From: Leptolyngbya sp. KIOST-1
GTDB lineage: Bacteria > Cyanobacteriota > Cyanobacteriia > Phormidesmidales > Phormidesmidaceae
NCBI RefSeq assembly: GCF_000763385.1
Contig: NZ_JQFA01000002.1
Coordinates: forward strand, 2,790,001 to 2,854,000
Direction: 5' to 3'
Length of the DNA: 64,000 bases
Of the stretch, positions 63,369-64,000 are shown piece after piece. The number at the start of each line of letters is the position of its first letter. The first letter of the stretch is position 1. Both the position numbers and the translations under genes were made by a program. The notes under the pieces are model-generated. The model had not been told where the DNA came from. It was given only the letters and a program-made list of their open reading frames with translations, and did not search any database.

Positions 63369-64000
63369 GTACGACACCAGCTTTGTAGACCATTGATAAG
63401 ACAGGTCAGGTGATCGCGGCTGTGGGTGGCCATCAGGGTGATGCGCAGGCGGCTGGTAGGAACGGTGGGTGGACGGACGGCTGCAACCCACACGCCTGCG
63501 TCCTGGAGGTGCCTGCTGGCGGCGATCGCGGCAGCGGCGGACGACGTTTCTAAGCAGATAATGGGCGATTCTGAGGCGAGAAGGCGCAGCGGAGTCGTTG
63601 TGTTGCCATTCTTCAGAACCTGAGACAGGCTCTGGCGCAGGGTGCTGACGTTGTGCCAGAGGGCCGTGCGGCGCTGGGGTTCCGCTTCGATCAGGCGAAC
63701 GGCCGCCAGGGCTGCTGCCGTGTCGGCAGGAGAAAGCCCCGTGGTGTAGATCCAGCTGGGGGCGCGGTTGCGCAAAAAGTCGATCAGAGATCCGGACCCG
63801 GCAACATAGCCCCCCAGGCTACCCAGGGCTTTACTCAGGGTGCCGACGGTGACCAGGGGCCGCCCGGCACAGCCGAGATGCTCGATCGCCCCTGAACCTC
63901 GGGAGCCAAATACCCCTGTCCCGTGGGCCTCATCCACCAGCACCATGGCGTCGTAGGTGGCGGCCAGGTCAAGAATCTCGGGTAGAGGGCACAGGTCACC
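63365..64000 (-). CDS. bioF: 8-amino-7-oxononanoate synthase (5' end beyond window)
   Basis: Reads on the minus strand and enters from beyond the right edge, so the N-terminal part is missing; 211 codons and the stop are visible. The visible part starts [20 protein letters not shown] and continues with the active-site aspartate in [16 protein letters not shown]. The PLP lysine is in [19 protein letters not shown]. It condenses pimeloyl-thioester and alanine in biotin synthesis. C-terminal [20 protein letters not shown] fits the alpha-oxoamine synthase family. It overlaps the rpsU stop by four bases. Confidence 0.93.
   Translation of the reverse strand, partial: GDLCPLPEILDLAATYDAMVLVDEAHGTGVFGSRGSGAIEHLGCAGRPLVTVGTLSKALGSLGGYVAGSGSLIDFLRNRAPSWIYTTGLSPADTAAALAAVRLIEAEPQRRTALWHNVSTLRQSLSQVLKNGNTTTPLRLLASESPIICLETSSAAAAIAASRHLQDAGVWVAAVRPPTVPTSRLRITLMATHSRDHLTCLINGLQSWCRT

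Overview
The window is chromosomal DNA from a GC-rich, filamentous cyanobacterium. The evidence is: many copies of the cyanobacterial HIP1 octamer (GCGATCGC); paired SLH/OprB porins; a UDP-glucuronate decarboxylase and UDP-glucose dehydrogenase pair; an HpsJ-like protein; an RRM protein next to ribosomal protein S21; and hetR, the master regulator of patterned differentiation in filamentous cyanobacteria. Base composition and gene content would suit a Leptolyngbya/Nodosilinea-type lineage, but that placement is inference, and hetR alone does not prove heterocyst formation.

Layout. 1-11 kb: a truncated ClpP-fold SDH protease, a TolB-like propeller, dusA, a DUF2237 protein, a giant TamB, a YbjQ protein, nadC, a candidate structured RNA with a tiny ORF, and a pterin dehydratase. 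11-15 kb: two tandem, recently duplicated or converted porins, followed by a gamma-glutamylcyclotransferase-like gene. 15-23 kb: UXS and Ugd nucleotide-sugar genes, a SWIM zinc-finger protein, an HpsJ-like protein, a peptide-type ABC binding protein and a glycosyltransferase-like DUF6492 protein. 23-27 kb: an unrecognised coiled-coil/proline-rich protein, hetR, and upstream of hetR on the same strand a 104-residue PatX-like ORF carrying three exact RGSGR pentapeptides. 27-36 kb: an aminotransferase, a dCache-HAMP-PAS-GGDEF-EAL protein, sodB, an FKBP isomerase, a TIGR02587/TIGR02588 membrane pair and an EamA transporter. 36-45 kb (mostly minus strand): nth, rseP, ispE, rsmA, mutS, recF. 45-47 kb: a low-GC patch with an NYN nuclease and RNase III. 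47-64 kb: an alpha/beta hydrolase, an M15A peptidase, a CDF exporter, a TonB-like protein, hisC, a PIN-TRAM protein, a zinc-ribbon/periplasmic-binding fusion, a class 3 lipase, rbp-rpsU and the 3' part of bioF.

The most striking item is the patX-hetR module. RGSGR is the known HetR-inhibiting signal peptide sequence, and PatX is the established hetR-linked carrier of it. Here one short, apparently exported precursor contains three exact copies that differ from each other at the DNA level only at synonymous positions, plus a degenerate fourth (PGSAR). This suggests a multi-dose morphogen precursor under peptide-level selection. Nested inverted repeats lie between patX and hetR and could be the control region. 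A second candidate of interest is the 10.44-10.67 kb structured transcript, which has a 10-nt perfect Shine-Dalgarno, a 23-codon ORF and a strong terminator.

Several dispersed repeats are visible: a roughly 110-140 bp MITE-like element in three copies placed just after gene ends, a 28-bp perfect palindrome, GTAGGGTGGGC-type repeats and G-tract inverted repeats. No tRNA, rRNA, CRISPR array or intact insertion sequence was seen.
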